Source: Nostoc sp. WHI
GTDB taxonomy: Bacteria > Cyanobacteriota > Cyanobacteriia > Cyanobacteriales > Nostocaceae
Length of the DNA stretch: 64,000 nucleotides
Assembly (NCBI RefSeq): GCF_015714725.1
Contig: NZ_WBKM01000291.1
Location: 1 to 64,000 of the forward strand
Direction of reading: 5' to 3'
Shown: positions 25,300 through 34,291 of the stretch, piece by piece
How the letters are laid out: each line of letters opens with the position of its first letter
Position numbering within the stretch: the first letter of the stretch is position 1
Notes under the pieces: model-generated
Seen by the model: the letters and a program-made list of their open reading frames with translations, nothing else
The model's database searches: none
What the model was told of the DNA's origin: nothing
Translations under genes and position numbers: made by a program

Positions 25300-26256
25300 T
25301 TATTTTTTATTCTTTATACTCAATGTTACATCGCAGTAGTCGCTATCAGAACATTGATAAACTTTTTCTCCTATGTTACTGATAACTTCATCCAGAAAAG
25401 TAGTGGTAGAAGCACACCTAGAACAAGCACGGCGATGACCTTTTTCATCAGTAAAATCTTCTACTCGAAAGGGAATATCACTAAAGGAAAGAGGTTGAGC
25501 AGTGGTATAAGGAGGTACTGCATAAATTTTCTTTTCTCTCCCAGCCCCGAATAGATACAAGCATTCAGATTGGTGCAGTTTTGGCACATCAAAACGGGGA
25601 ATTGGTGAAGGATCAATTACATAAAATCCGTTAATACGTGTGGGATAGCGGTGAGAGATAGTAATTTCAGAAAATTTTACCATGTCCTCATATAACTTCA
25701 CCCAAAGACGCGCATAATCTCCCTCACTATGCATGATTTTACGCTTTTCTTCACTCGCTTCTACAATTACTAAAGGATCAGGATAGGGAACTTGCAGAAC
25801 TAAAATTTGCCCAAGCTTTAAAGGAATTTCTGGAATGCGATGGCGCGTTTGAATTAGGGTTGCTTCTTGGGTGTGCTTAGTTAGTTTTATTCCTGGACAA
25901 GTTGTAGTAGTAAATTTACGAATATTGACGGCATTAACAGAATCATCACTTCCCTGATCTATAACTTTGAAAGTATCATCAGCACCAATTAGGGAGAGAC
26001 TAATTTGTAATCCGCCTGTGCCGAATCCCCTGGCAATTGGCATCTCGCGGGAGGCGTAGGGGACTTGGTAACCAGGAATAGCAACAGCTTTGAGGAGACT
26101 ACGGCGAATCTCTTTTTTGGCCTCTTCATCTAGAAAGCCAAACTGATAAGCATAAGCATTCTTTTGAGATACATAAATGCCATTTTTTTGTTCTGTAAAT
26201 ACCGATTTTTCTATTTCTAAATTCTGGTTGGTTAAAGATTGTGCTTGTGGTTTCAT
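25300..26256 (-). CDS. phnJ: C-P lyase, radical SAM enzyme PhnJ
   Basis: 318 residues with an N-terminal extension of about 35 over E. coli PhnJ. It includes KAVAIPGYQVPYASREMP, where the Gly of AIPGYQ corresponds to the known glycyl-radical residue, and FGAGREKKIYAVPP. The Fe-S ligands CSRC...CSDSDYC lie near the C-terminus; the last Cys corresponds to the thiyl-radical cysteine. The spacing reads C-x2-C-x20-C-x5-C, against x21 in E. coli. It cleaves the C-P bond of ribosyl 1-phosphonate 5-phosphate. Its ATG overlaps the phnI stop by 4 bp. Confidence 0.95.
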   Translation of the reverse strand: MKPQAQSLTNQNLEIEKSVFTEQKNGIYVSQKNAYAYQFGFLDEEAKKEIRRSLLKAVAIPGYQVPYASREMPIARGFGTGGLQISLSLIGADDTFKVIDQGSDDSVNAVNIRKFTTTTCPGIKLTKHTQEATLIQTRHRIPEIPLKLGQILVLQVPYPDPLVIVEASEEKRKIMHSEGDYARLWVKLYEDMVKFSEITISHRYPTRINGFYVIDPSPIPRFDVPKLHQSECLYLFGAGREKKIYAVPPYTTAQPLSFSDIPFRVEDFTDEKGHRRACSRCASTTTFLDEVISNIGEKVYQCSDSDYCDVTLSIKNKK

Positions 26257-27350
26257 TTCTCATTTTTGTAATTATTTTGAGTAGTACGAAGCCTATCTAA
26301 GTCAGATTGAAAGGTGACATAGTGCGGCATTTTGTAGTGGGAAGCAAAACCCATTGACTCAATGCCGTCGATATGCAGAAGGACAAATTCGGGGTCTTCA
26401 GAGGGGTTACTAGGGCCTTGTTTTATGCCTTTTTGGAGGGCGCGGTCTAAAATAGCCATAGCGATCGCTTTTACTTCGTTATGCCCAAAACAAGCTCCAT
26501 ATCCTAACCCAAAGGTAGGTTTACCTTTATTTTCATCCAGTTCATACATAGCGATGACTTCACATTCCGTCATCAGTACCTCTCCAATTTCAATTAATTC
26601 CCCTGTGATGGGATGTGGTAATTGAACTGGCAGATAACCGACTCGTAACTCGGCAACAGTGGGGTGAATATCGCCGTAGCCGCGCATATTAGAATAGGCG
26701 ATGCTTAAGATAGAACCTGTCTCCGCACGTGCCATTGTTGCTAATGCCGCAGAACGTGAAACTGGGAAAATTAGGGGTTCCCGTGTAATATCAAACGGTG
26801 GTTGATAACATTCAATAATTGGTGGTAATAGCCCTTCCTGACGTAAGCTATCTAATACCTTAGGAAAGGTAGTCGGTAATATTTCTTCTGGTGTTTCTTT
26901 TAGCCAAGTTTTAGCTATTTTACGAAATTGCTCGGGCGATTCATCTAGCAGTTCAAAGCGAAATAAACGCTGTAAATAATCCGATGTCGGCCCCAACATC
27001 TGCCCACCAGGAATATCCTTAAATGCGGCAGAAATGCGACGGATAAGACGCATGCTTTTGCCATTATGCAAAGGAGTTTCACCTAATCGAGGACGAGTTG
27101 AACGATAAGCCCTCAAATAGAAAGCGGCTTCTAGAGTATCACCAGCACTTTGCTTAATTGCTAGTGAGGCTAAATCTGGATGATACAAGCCTCCTTCTGA
27201 TAAAACTCGACTATGTAAAAAGTGCAATTGATGACGAATTGTTTCTAAAGATAGGGGAGACTCGGTGCTATTTCGTGTTCGCAAGTAGTCTAGTAATTTA
27301 ATTGCTTCTTCGATAGCCGTTTCGCCGCCTTTAATCGCAATGTAACCCAT
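26253..27350 (-). CDS. phnI: C-P lyase core subunit PhnI
   Basis: 365 residues, matching the usual length. It begins MGYIAIKGGETAIEEA and contains VARAETGSI-like MARAETGSILSIAYSNMRGYGDIHPTVAELRVG and EVLMTECEVIAMYEL. PhnI is the nucleosidase/transferase that links phosphonate to ribose triphosphate with PhnG, PhnH and PhnL. Translationally coupled to phnJ. Confidence 0.95.
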   Translation of the reverse strand: MGYIAIKGGETAIEEAIKLLDYLRTRNSTESPLSLETIRHQLHFLHSRVLSEGGLYHPDLASLAIKQSAGDTLEAAFYLRAYRSTRPRLGETPLHNGKSMRLIRRISAAFKDIPGGQMLGPTSDYLQRLFRFELLDESPEQFRKIAKTWLKETPEEILPTTFPKVLDSLRQEGLLPPIIECYQPPFDITREPLIFPVSRSAALATMARAETGSILSIAYSNMRGYGDIHPTVAELRVGYLPVQLPHPITGELIEIGEVLMTECEVIAMYELDENKGKPTFGLGYGACFGHNEVKAIAMAILDRALQKGIKQGPSNPSEDPEFVLLHIDGIESMGFASHYKMPHYVTFQSDLDRLRTTQNNYKNEK

Positions 27351-27391
27351 GTCAGAATTTTTAAGAAGAATGTAGAAGTCAGAATTCAGTA

Positions 27392-27985
27392 TCAGTTAAT
27401 GAAGGTTTGAGTATCAGTGAAATCATGCAGTTTGATTTGAGTAGTTCTCGGTAATGCCATAATACAAGTTGAATCTACCAGAATCATGTCTACTCCCAAG
27501 GGAAAATTTTCTACCCAATTTTCACGAAGCACAAACCATAATGGATGAAACCCAGCGAGATGAATAAGGCGCGTTTTTTTGATGCCAGCCCCTGATAATT
27601 GAAATGATATATTTCCGAGATTAAGTGCTGTTGCTTGAAGTATTAAAGTAGCTCCTTTTTCTGGGTTAGACAATTCTCCTAAGTTAAGAGATAAATTCAT
27701 GTTAGGCGGATTAGTAGCATCTTTAATTACAAATTTTGCAGTTTCTTCACAGGCTATAGGTGCTTGGAGGAGATAGCGATCGCTCTTATCTACCAACCCA
27801 TCTTGATCACTCCAACTTACGGTTTTATCGAGCAGCGTTGCTAATACTCCCACCAAAGCTGAAGACCTTCCTAAATACTGGCTTAAATCAGCAATTTCTC
27901 CCGGCAAACTCATACAATGCAACAAATTACGAAAAATTTTTTGTTGACTTTCTCCTTGCCAGATAGCTTCAATCTTCAGCATCAT
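27392..27985 (-). CDS. phnH: C-P lyase core subunit PhnH
   Basis: 197 residues. Features are the MSLPGEIADL segment, TLLDKTVSWSD and the C-terminal GVDMILVDSTCIMALPRTT. PhnH is a structural partner in the PhnGHI(J) complex with a PLP-transferase-like fold. Its start lies inside the phnG 3' end (17-bp overlap). Gene order G-H-I-J is as in E. coli. Confidence 0.92.
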   Translation of the reverse strand: MMLKIEAIWQGESQQKIFRNLLHCMSLPGEIADLSQYLGRSSALVGVLATLLDKTVSWSDQDGLVDKSDRYLLQAPIACEETAKFVIKDATNPPNMNLSLNLGELSNPEKGATLILQATALNLGNISFQLSGAGIKKTRLIHLAGFHPLWFVLRENWVENFPLGVDMILVDSTCIMALPRTTQIKLHDFTDTQTFIN

Positions 27986-28436
27986 CTTTCTCCTGGCTGA
28001 GTAAAGAAAAATTTACTTTAGTTTTTGCCAACATTGCACCTTGTTGTAGTTCTTCCCAAGCACGTTTTTCTATGCCTTGTTGAATTAAATCTGCAACTCT
28101 TTGCCAACCAGGTAATTGATGAGCTATCACCGCATCACATATAGCTAAAGCTACAGCTAAGTCAGCAGAATCACTCATTACTTGAGCTGCACCTTCAAAG
28201 TTTTCATTGCTTGAATTGGTGAGTTCTATCCATGCACTTGCTATAGGAATTTCTCCTAAGTAGTATGGTTCATGAAACACCCCATCTTCCATTTGCAGCA
28301 AACTCAAGCCAGCTTGGGGTAAAGATTTATAGTTTACTTGCCAACCAGAAATTAAATCTTCTGCTAAAGATTGCAGCTTTTCAGGTGAATAAGCAGTTAA
28401 AGCTTTAATCCAAAGGCTCCGAGAAGGAATTGTCAT
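27969..28436 (-). CDS. phnG: C-P lyase core subunit PhnG
   Basis: 155 residues, the expected size. It shows MLQMEDGVFHEPYYLGEIPIASAWIEL (as QMEDGVFHEPYYLGE) and SDSADLAVALAICDAVI, typical of PhnG. It follows the second phnE gene by 78 bp, a gap that contains a heptamer repeat. Confidence 0.92.
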   Translation of the reverse strand: MTIPSRSLWIKALTAYSPEKLQSLAEDLISGWQVNYKSLPQAGLSLLQMEDGVFHEPYYLGEIPIASAWIELTNSSNENFEGAAQVMSDSADLAVALAICDAVIAHQLPGWQRVADLIQQGIEKRAWEELQQGAMLAKTKVNFSLLSQEKDDAED

Positions 28437-28441
28437 TCTAC

Positions 28442-28470
28442 TTTGGATTTTGGATTTTAGATTTTGGATT
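28442..28470. repeat. Heptanucleotide tandem repeat (four copies)
   Basis: TTTGGAT, TTTGGAT, TTTAGAT, TTTGGAT lie between phnE and phnG. The same type occurs at 16821-16860. Confidence 0.65.
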
Positions 28471-28514
28471 GTCCCGACGACTTTCAGTCGCTTGTTCTGA
28501 GAGCTTTGTTTTGG

Positions 28515-29309
28515 TCATGAAAGTTTACTTCTTAACAAAGCGGAAAGGTAATCAATGGCAACGATTGTAATAATAATGATCAGAATTAAAGCACCGGCTT
28601 GGTCATATTGGAAAAAGCGCAAATTGGCGTTTAACTCTAAACCAATTCCTCCCGCTCCTACCAATCCTAATACTGTTGCAACTCTGACATTTCGGTCAAA
28701 AATGTAAAGCGTGTAACCAACTACCTCTTGAAGAATTGAAGGCCAAGCTGCAAACATAACGACCTGAAGAAAGTTAGCACCAGTAGCATTAATTGCTTCA
28801 TAAATTCCTGGATTAACTCGCTCCATACTCTCAGAAAAAAATTTTGTTAAGAATCCTGATGTATGTAACCCTAAAGCTAAAACTCCAGGTAAAGGCCCAA
28901 GCCCTAAAGCAGCTACAAATATTAGGGCTAATACTAGATCTGGTAATGCCAATAAGAAAGTCAGTAACTCTCGCACGGTGCGATAAATCAAGGGATGAGG
29001 AGAAATATTTTTGGCAGCAAGTGGGGTAAAGATAACACTAATCACAAAAGCTAACACTGTTCCCCAAAGTGCGATCGCTAAAGTTTGTCCCATCAATCCT
29101 AGATACTTAACCAAATCAGTGAAATTAGGCGATCGATACCGTCCTAGATATTCAAAAATATCGCTAAAACCCCAGAGTAAAGTTGTAAATGAAATCTCCA
29201 AATGGACAATTACTAATCCGACAAAAATTAACAACAATCCCAACCACAGGAAAACTAAATTTGCAGGCTTTTTCGGCAATGGGGGGAGTTGAGAAGTTTT
29301 AAATACCAT
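28515..29309 (-). CDS. phnE: Phosphonate ABC transporter permease PhnE (second copy)
   Basis: A 264-residue MetI-type permease with about six membrane segments. The cytoplasmic-loop region is TLLAALPDLVLALIF...-like (LLALPDLVLALIFVAALGLGPLPGVLAL), followed by FFSESMERVNPGIYEAINATGA, the ATPase-contact loop, and VLGLVGAGGIGLEL. It lies 2 bp downstream of the other phnE. The two probably form a heterodimeric channel. Confidence 0.9.
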   Translation of the reverse strand: MVFKTSQLPPLPKKPANLVFLWLGLLLIFVGLVIVHLEISFTTLLWGFSDIFEYLGRYRSPNFTDLVKYLGLMGQTLAIALWGTVLAFVISVIFTPLAAKNISPHPLIYRTVRELLTFLLALPDLVLALIFVAALGLGPLPGVLALGLHTSGFLTKFFSESMERVNPGIYEAINATGANFLQVVMFAAWPSILQEVVGYTLYIFDRNVRVATVLGLVGAGGIGLELNANLRFFQYDQAGALILIIIITIVAIDYLSALLRSKLS

Positions 29310-29311
29310 CT

Positions 29312-30115
29312 TTAAATCACCCGCGATCGTAATTGGTTAGATAATCTATCTAGGACGGTTACAGCGAGATAAACTGACACTATAATCATCATTAATTGAC
29401 TGTAGTTAAACAGTCGAATAGATGACACTAACTCATATCCAATTCCTCCAGCACCTACCAAACCAACAATTGTTGCTGAACGCACATTATGGTCAAGAAT
29501 GTAGAGAAGTGTGCCAATTAAATCGGGGAAAGCTTGAGGAAGCATTGCAAAAGTTATTAACTGTAACCAACTCGCACCTGTTGATATTACCCCTTCAATA
29601 GACTTGGGATCTACCACCTCAATACTTTCAGCAAAAAACTTTGCCATAAAGCCAGTGGTAACAAAAGTAAGTGCCATTATTCCAGGTAATGCACCCAATC
29701 CTACAGCTGAGACAAATACCAATGCCCATACCACTTCTGGTAAAGCACGCATTAGAGAAAGTAAGTTGCGGCTGATGTGGTAAACGACCGGATTGGGACT
29801 ACTATTGCGAGCTGCAAGTATTCCTAAAGGTAGGCTCAGAATCAGAGAAAAAGTTGTGCTTAAAAAGGCAATTTCTAAAGTTTCCAACATTTTTGTTCCG
29901 AGAGTTGGAAAATAATCCCAATCAGGAACAGCGAATAACTGTCGGATAAATTCAAACAATTTTCCTGTAGATTGAAAAATCCTCACTAAATCCACTTCCA
30001 CAATAGTAGCGTTACTGCCAAGAGCTAGCAAAATAACTAACACTAAAGCAACCAGTGAAAGAGGAGGTAGACCATCAGGACTTGGCCAACGCCATTTCCA
30101 TGTTAAAGTTTTCAT
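29312..30115 (-). CDS. phnE: Phosphonate ABC transporter permease PhnE (first copy)
   Basis: A 267-residue permease with the same layout as its neighbour: an N-terminal membrane segment, RALPEVVWALVFVSAVGLGALPGIMAL, FFAESIEVVDPKSIEGVISTGA and IVGLVGAGGIGYEL. Its start overlaps the phnC 3' end by 41 bp, indicating translational coupling. Confidence 0.9.
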   Translation of the reverse strand: MKTLTWKWRWPSPDGLPPLSLVALVLVILLALGSNATIVEVDLVRIFQSTGKLFEFIRQLFAVPDWDYFPTLGTKMLETLEIAFLSTTFSLILSLPLGILAARNSSPNPVVYHISRNLLSLMRALPEVVWALVFVSAVGLGALPGIMALTFVTTGFMAKFFAESIEVVDPKSIEGVISTGASWLQLITFAMLPQAFPDLIGTLLYILDHNVRSATIVGLVGAGGIGYELVSSIRLFNYSQLMMIIVSVYLAVTVLDRLSNQLRSRVI

Positions 30116-30866
30116 CTAAACTTCCATCCGCACGTCGATAAATGGTTTCCAAAATCTCTTGTTGATGAAATAATTCCCCAGCTGTACCGTCAAAGACGAC
30201 GTGACCCTGATTAATGCCAATAATCCGCTCGGCAAACTGTATAGCCAAGCCAACTTGGTGTAAGCTAGCAACAACAGTAACCCCATCTTTTTGGCAAATT
30301 CCTTGCAGCAATTTCATAATTTCTTCGGAGGTTACTGGGTCGAGACTCGCTACAGGTTCATCTGCTAAAATTACTGCTGGTTGTTGAGCTAAGACACGAG
30401 CGATCGCTACTCGCTGCTGCTGACCTCCAGACAATCTACTAGCACGATTCCAGGCTTTTTCTGTCAAATCTACCCGCGCTAATGCCCAATGGGCTATTTC
30501 ATAGTCTTTTTTTGGGAACAAGTAAACTAAGCTTTCCCACCAAGAACGGTGATAAAGTCTTCCAGTGAGGACGTTTATCATTACGTTTAACCGACCCACC
30601 AGATTAAATTGTTGAAAGACCATGCCAACTTGAGCGCGAAGGCGACGTAAATTTTCTGTTGTAAGTTGACAATTGGCAATGATAATTTCACCGCTACTAG
30701 GGGTTTCTAAACCATTCAAAAGACGCAAAAGTGTAGATTTACCTGCACCTGAAGGCCCTAAAATAACTGTGAATTCACCTGAATTGATTGTCAGTGTTGT
30801 AGGATGTAGAGCTTGAAAGCCATTTTCATAGCGTTTACTAACTTGTTTAATTTGTATCAAAGACAT
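30075..30866 (-). CDS. phnC: Phosphonate ABC transporter ATPase PhnC
   Basis: About 263 residues from the ATG at 30866; an upstream TTG adds six residues. It has Walker A GPSGAGKST, Q-loop GMVFQQFNLV, signature LSGGQQQRVAIARV, Walker B VILADEPVASLD and switch SLHQ. It energises phosphonate import with PhnD and the two PhnE proteins. Confidence 0.93.
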   Translation of the reverse strand: MSLIQIKQVSKRYENGFQALHPTTLTINSGEFTVILGPSGAGKSTLLRLLNGLETPSSGEIIIANCQLTTENLRRLRAQVGMVFQQFNLVGRLNVMINVLTGRLYHRSWWESLVYLFPKKDYEIAHWALARVDLTEKAWNRASRLSGGQQQRVAIARVLAQQPAVILADEPVASLDPVTSEEIMKLLQGICQKDGVTVVASLHQVGLAIQFAERIIGINQGHVVFDGTAGELFHQQEILETIYRRADGSLDENFNMEMALAKS

Positions 30867-30983
30867 AAGAACTTCAAAATTCAAAATGTTTGCGTAGCGT
30901 CTTGTAAAGAAGAAATGTCATCCTTGAGCATGGTTTGATTAAGCAAGTGAAACTTAATAATTTTGTCCACTTGCTTAAGGAAA

Positions 30984-31913
30984 TTACTTAAGTAATTGTT
31001 GGCGTCCTAGTCCCAAATCCTTAACCATATCTCGGATTGGTTGATAGTCACTAGGAATAGCAGAATCGTAACGCAGAAGATCACCGTAGCCAGTTACCTT
31101 AATTTCTTTGTGGGCATTTAAAATAGCTTCCCGAATTTTATTTTTCGTGGCTGCATCCAAGTCATTCCGGTATGTTAGAGGAGAACCAGGTAAGGGGTTA
31201 GAAGAAAGCAGAATACGATTGCTTTGTTTGGTAATTAACCCTTGAGAAAGCATCTTTTCGTAGGTGATGTCGTTGTCAGCTGCTGCATCTACTGTTTTGT
31301 TTTTAACTGCTAGTTCAGCAGCATCATGAGAACCAGCATAAGTCAGTTTACCGAAAAACTCTTGAGGCATCTTACCCGTGCTTTTCTTAACTATATAGCT
31401 GGGTACTAATGCTCCAGAAGTAGAAGCTGGATAGACAAAAGCAACATTTTTACCTTTTAAATCTTTCAGAGATTTGGCTGGAGAATCACCAGGCACAACA
31501 AATATACTCTTGTATGTAGATTGACCATTCTTACGAACACCTACTGCAAAAGCTTCTGCCCCTGCTTCTTGCTGGGCTAGCACATAAGATAACGGCCCAA
31601 ACCAAGCGACATCTACCCGGTCTTTTCTCATAGCTTCAATCACACCTGCATAGTCAGTAGCAGTGAAGACTTTGACAGAGCGACCAAGTTTTTTCTCCAA
31701 ATAGACTCGCATTGGCTCAAATTTTTGCACCATTTCTTGGTTATTTTCAGCAGGAATTAATCCCAAAACAATGGGACGGTTTTGAGCCGAAGCCACTGGT
31801 AAGTTGAATTGACCTTGCAGCAACGAGCTTATTGCTTGATGGCTGACCTGACTCCCAACTGCTAAAGAGGATAGCAAGACTGCAATGGTAGTTATATATT
31901 TTCTGCGAAACAT
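30984..31913 (-). CDS. phnD: Phosphonate-binding protein PhnD
   Basis: About 309 residues from the ATG at 31913, preceded by TTTGGAG. A signal peptide (MFRRKYITTIAVLLSSLAVG) is followed by a periplasmic binding domain. It shows LGLIPAENNQEMVQKFEPM near residue 48, DVAWFGPLSYVLAQQEAGAEAF and YPASTSGALVPSYI, typical of PhnD/PtxB. It is the first gene of the leftward operon, behind the conserved promoter at 32114-32185. The ligand (phosphonate, phosphite or phosphate ester) cannot be read. Confidence 0.92.
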   Translation of the reverse strand: MFRRKYITTIAVLLSSLAVGSQVSHQAISSLLQGQFNLPVASAQNRPIVLGLIPAENNQEMVQKFEPMRVYLEKKLGRSVKVFTATDYAGVIEAMRKDRVDVAWFGPLSYVLAQQEAGAEAFAVGVRKNGQSTYKSIFVVPGDSPAKSLKDLKGKNVAFVYPASTSGALVPSYIVKKSTGKMPQEFFGKLTYAGSHDAAELAVKNKTVDAAADNDITYEKMLSQGLITKQSNRILLSSNPLPGSPLTYRNDLDAATKNKIREAILNAHKEIKVTGYGDLLRYDSAIPSDYQPIRDMVKDLGLGRQQLLK

Positions 31914-32858
31914 GATTAAAATCTCCAAATTAAGTGAAATAGTTTAAGTTAACTAAGGCATTGATTTTTTGGCTAAACCCATCAAATCTGGCGCTTATCT
32001 ACTATCGAATTAAGCTTGTTAAGTCAGAGGTCATACTATGGAGCAGGAACCGTTGATAACCATGCGAAAGTTGTTACCTCGATTTGTCTTATGTTCAATC
32101 TACAGTTCGTTTCTTAAATTCAAAGGGGCAGTTATATTAAAAGTTACTTATGAGCTGAACTATACAAGCTACTCTACTTGTATAGAGTGAATTGGCTTGT
32201 AAACATAACGATTCGAGTAGCTACGCTACAGTTAAGGAAATTTATCTGTTGAGGCGGGCAGAGAGGGGGAGAAAAAAGGCTTAACTGAAGCGTATTGGCT
32301 TAAAAATGGTGTTTCCTAGCCTGATCTTTGACTAAATTTTAAGCATTATTGCTTATTGACAAATGGTTAATGACCTAATCTTGTGATCGATGATAAAGTT
32401 CCGATTTGATTTTTGAAAACATACTGAGATTGAAAAGCCCGATTTATCTAAAATCTTATTCAAAACTTTTTAAGATATTAACCAAAATTTAATTTATTTT
32501 TATAAATTTGTTAATAATTTATTGTTAATCTCAGCATAAATCTAAATAGATAATAACATTTGAATTTTAGAGCTTTATGTATCCTTTATCCAAAATAGGA
32601 TTCAAAAGTTCTAAAGGTATCTTTTGGGAACCATTTTAGATGAAATAGCAGTATAAGCCCTAAAAAGCAAAGTTTTCAGTTTGATTTTAATTCATTTATT
32701 AGCATAAATGAATCCGTAGAAACCGTTTTAGTCAATAAACACAACAGTTACGCTCCAGATCCTGTCAACCATTAGAAGAATATCTGATAAAAAGAGTAGA
32801 TCATAAAAAGTACAGGTAACTAAGAAAAGTTTGATTATTGAATTAGAATGGTATCTTC
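31914..32858. other. Divergent phnD-phnF intergenic region
   Basis: 945 bp. Bases 32073-32185 hold the promoter element homologous to that of the VOC gene. The rest (32190-32858) is very AT-rich, with no ORF or RNA gene I can support. The phnF start has only a weak ribosome-binding site. The length is unusual for a divergent pair and may hide small RNAs. Confidence 0.5.
32114..32185 (-). promoter_or_regulatory. Conserved promoter with 26-bp palindrome, copy 2 (upstream of phnD)
   Basis: On the minus strand CTATACAAGT-N6-GCTTGTATAG (32185-32160; one mismatch between the arms) is followed by 20 nt, TAATAT (32139-32134), 8 nt and CTTTGAATTTAA (32125-32114). Order and spacing are identical to 6913-6984 and 5229-5300. 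It lies about 200 bp upstream of phnD. Confidence 0.7.
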
Positions 32859-33635
32859 ATGAAGTCTATAAAGCAACAGCAAAAAGGTGAATCGCTTTAC
32901 CATCAAATAGCTGAAAAGCTAATTGCAGATATCCAAGCTGGAGATTATCTTCCGGGCGATCGCTTACCTTCAGAAAACGAGTTAGCCGCACACTACGGTG
33001 TTCATCGCTTTACCGCTCGCATGGCAATTACATCTGTAGTTGAACAAGATTTAGTATATAGAATACAAGGGCGCGGTGCTTTTGTAAAAGAACAAAAAAT
33101 TGATTATTCTCTCAACTTTAAAACTAACTTTACTCAAAGTTTGCTCAACTTAGGCTATCTTCCCTGCATCCAAATCCTTAGTAGCAAAATTATTAATGCC
33201 AGTGAACAACTTGCCAATTTACTAGAAACTAATATCGGAAATTCTCTATTCCAAGTAAAATTTCTCCGCGTGGCATCGCTGACAATGACGGATACTACTG
33301 TACCCGAATGGAATCCTTTATGTATCAGTGTTTCTTATTTACTCTCAGAAAAATTTCCCGACTTACCTATACTGATTTATAAGTCTCAATCTCTCTACAG
33401 TTTGCTGCGAAATCACTATGGGATTGAGCCACGTCGTACTCGTACTCAGATTGAAACCCAGGCGGCTTACAAAGAAGAAGCGAAACTTTTAAAAATTCCC
33501 TCTGGTGCACCAATGCTAACAACTAAAAGCCAAGTTTGTGACCAGCATGACCACTTATTTGAATACACAGTCACTCATTTTCGGGGCGATCGATTTACTT
33601 TTGAAGTTTCTTGTTCACCGCAGGTAACAACTTGA
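32859..33635 (+). CDS. phnF: GntR/HutC-family transcriptional regulator PhnF
   Basis: 258 residues. The N-terminal GntR winged helix (about 10-78) has LYHQIAEKLIADIQAGDYLPGDRLPSENELAAHYGVHRFTARMAI, and RIQGRGAFV ends it. The C-terminal UTRA ligand domain (about 95-255) has SLYSLLRNHYGIEPRR and EYTVTHFRGDRFTFEV. PhnF proteins repress phn operons. It is divergent from phnD and so probably acts on this intergenic region. HutC-type regulators favour GT-N-TA-N-AC sites; the palindrome arms (TTGTATAG) match only part of that. Confidence 0.87.
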   Translation: MKSIKQQQKGESLYHQIAEKLIADIQAGDYLPGDRLPSENELAAHYGVHRFTARMAITSVVEQDLVYRIQGRGAFVKEQKIDYSLNFKTNFTQSLLNLGYLPCIQILSSKIINASEQLANLLETNIGNSLFQVKFLRVASLTMTDTTVPEWNPLCISVSYLLSEKFPDLPILIYKSQSLYSLLRNHYGIEPRRTRTQIETQAAYKEEAKLLKIPSGAPMLTTKSQVCDQHDHLFEYTVTHFRGDRFTFEVSCSPQVTT

Positions 33636-33919
33636 GTAGAGGTTTGAGATTCAAGAGTAACTCGATGACCCAGTTGCTCTAGTCGCTTGACCAGTCTTCT
33701 AATCATAGAGTTGGGGATGTGGCGATCGCCAGTGCTGGGTGGCAGCAAGTAAAGATCAACCTGAGCCGATCGTCTGGAATTTTATCGTGGTCTCGTTGAA
33801 CCAAGAATCCCCGTCGATTTATCGCGGGGAGTGTCAAATCTCCAATTTAATCAATGGATGGGCTTCATACCTCAGCCCATCCTACCGCGCTTCTTGAATG
33901 CAAACGACATTCTTCGTTC
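33636..33919. other. Gap with decayed coding-like segment and IS end
   Basis: On the minus strand about 33580-33780 reads an open frame (LPPSTGDRHIPNSMIRRL ... LEQLGHRVTLE) that looks like a protein fragment, but I do not recognise its family and it lacks a start. The IS200/IS605-type end at 33803-33836 follows. Nothing else is seen. Confidence 0.35.
33803..33836 (+). mobile_element. IS200/IS605-type right-end hairpin remnant
   Basis: AAGAATCCCCG and CGGGGAGTGTCAA surround a short loop. This is the form of the subterminal hairpin of cyanobacterial IS200/IS605 elements. An inverted, closely similar end lies at 34454-34495. No tnpA or tnpB reading frame adjoins it. Confidence 0.5.
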
Positions 33920-34291
33920 TTATATCTGTTCGCAGCTTGTGGTAAGTTCTACATTGTAGAAAGTCCCTGGTTTGGGCTTAATTGAACGCAACTCCTGGAT
34001 AAAAGCATTAAATCTTGTATTGCTTGTGCCGAAGCCAGCTTCAGCACAAGCAGATAAACCTCCTTCGATGGGAATAGGAGATCCGACTCTGGGACTATAT
34101 ACAATAAATTTATCGACGGTGCTAGTGCCGACTGCAAACCCGATAACCTGGCGAATTGTTCGCAAAGCGGCATTATCTAAGGAACCACCAATACTGCCAA
34201 TACTGATATTAACCGCACGACTTTCAGCTACAGCCGGCGCACTAATCGACAATGCTGCCCCGACAATCATTAAACATGTGAACTTCTTCAT
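33920..34291 (-). CDS. Small secreted protein of unknown function
   Basis: 123 residues from the ATG at 34291, chosen for GGAGAGG upstream. A clear signal peptide (MKKFTCLMIVGAALSISAPAVA) predicts export to the periplasm or outside. The mature part is about 100 residues with two Cys, one in LSACAEAGFG and one in ELTTSCEQI, which could form a disulfide. I do not recognise the family. It is flanked by oppositely oriented IS200/IS605-type end remnants, so it may be an acquired island gene. Confidence 0.6.
   Translation of the reverse strand: MKKFTCLMIVGAALSISAPAVAESRAVNISIGSIGGSLDNAALRTIRQVIGFAVGTSTVDKFIVYSPRVGSPIPIEGGLSACAEAGFGTSNTRFNAFIQELRSIKPKPGTFYNVELTTSCEQI

Noticed and set aside
33580-33780. 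Minus-strand frame resembling the C-terminus of a transposase-like protein
   Set aside because: No start codon, no recognised family and it overlaps the end of phnF; kept only as a note in the gap entry.
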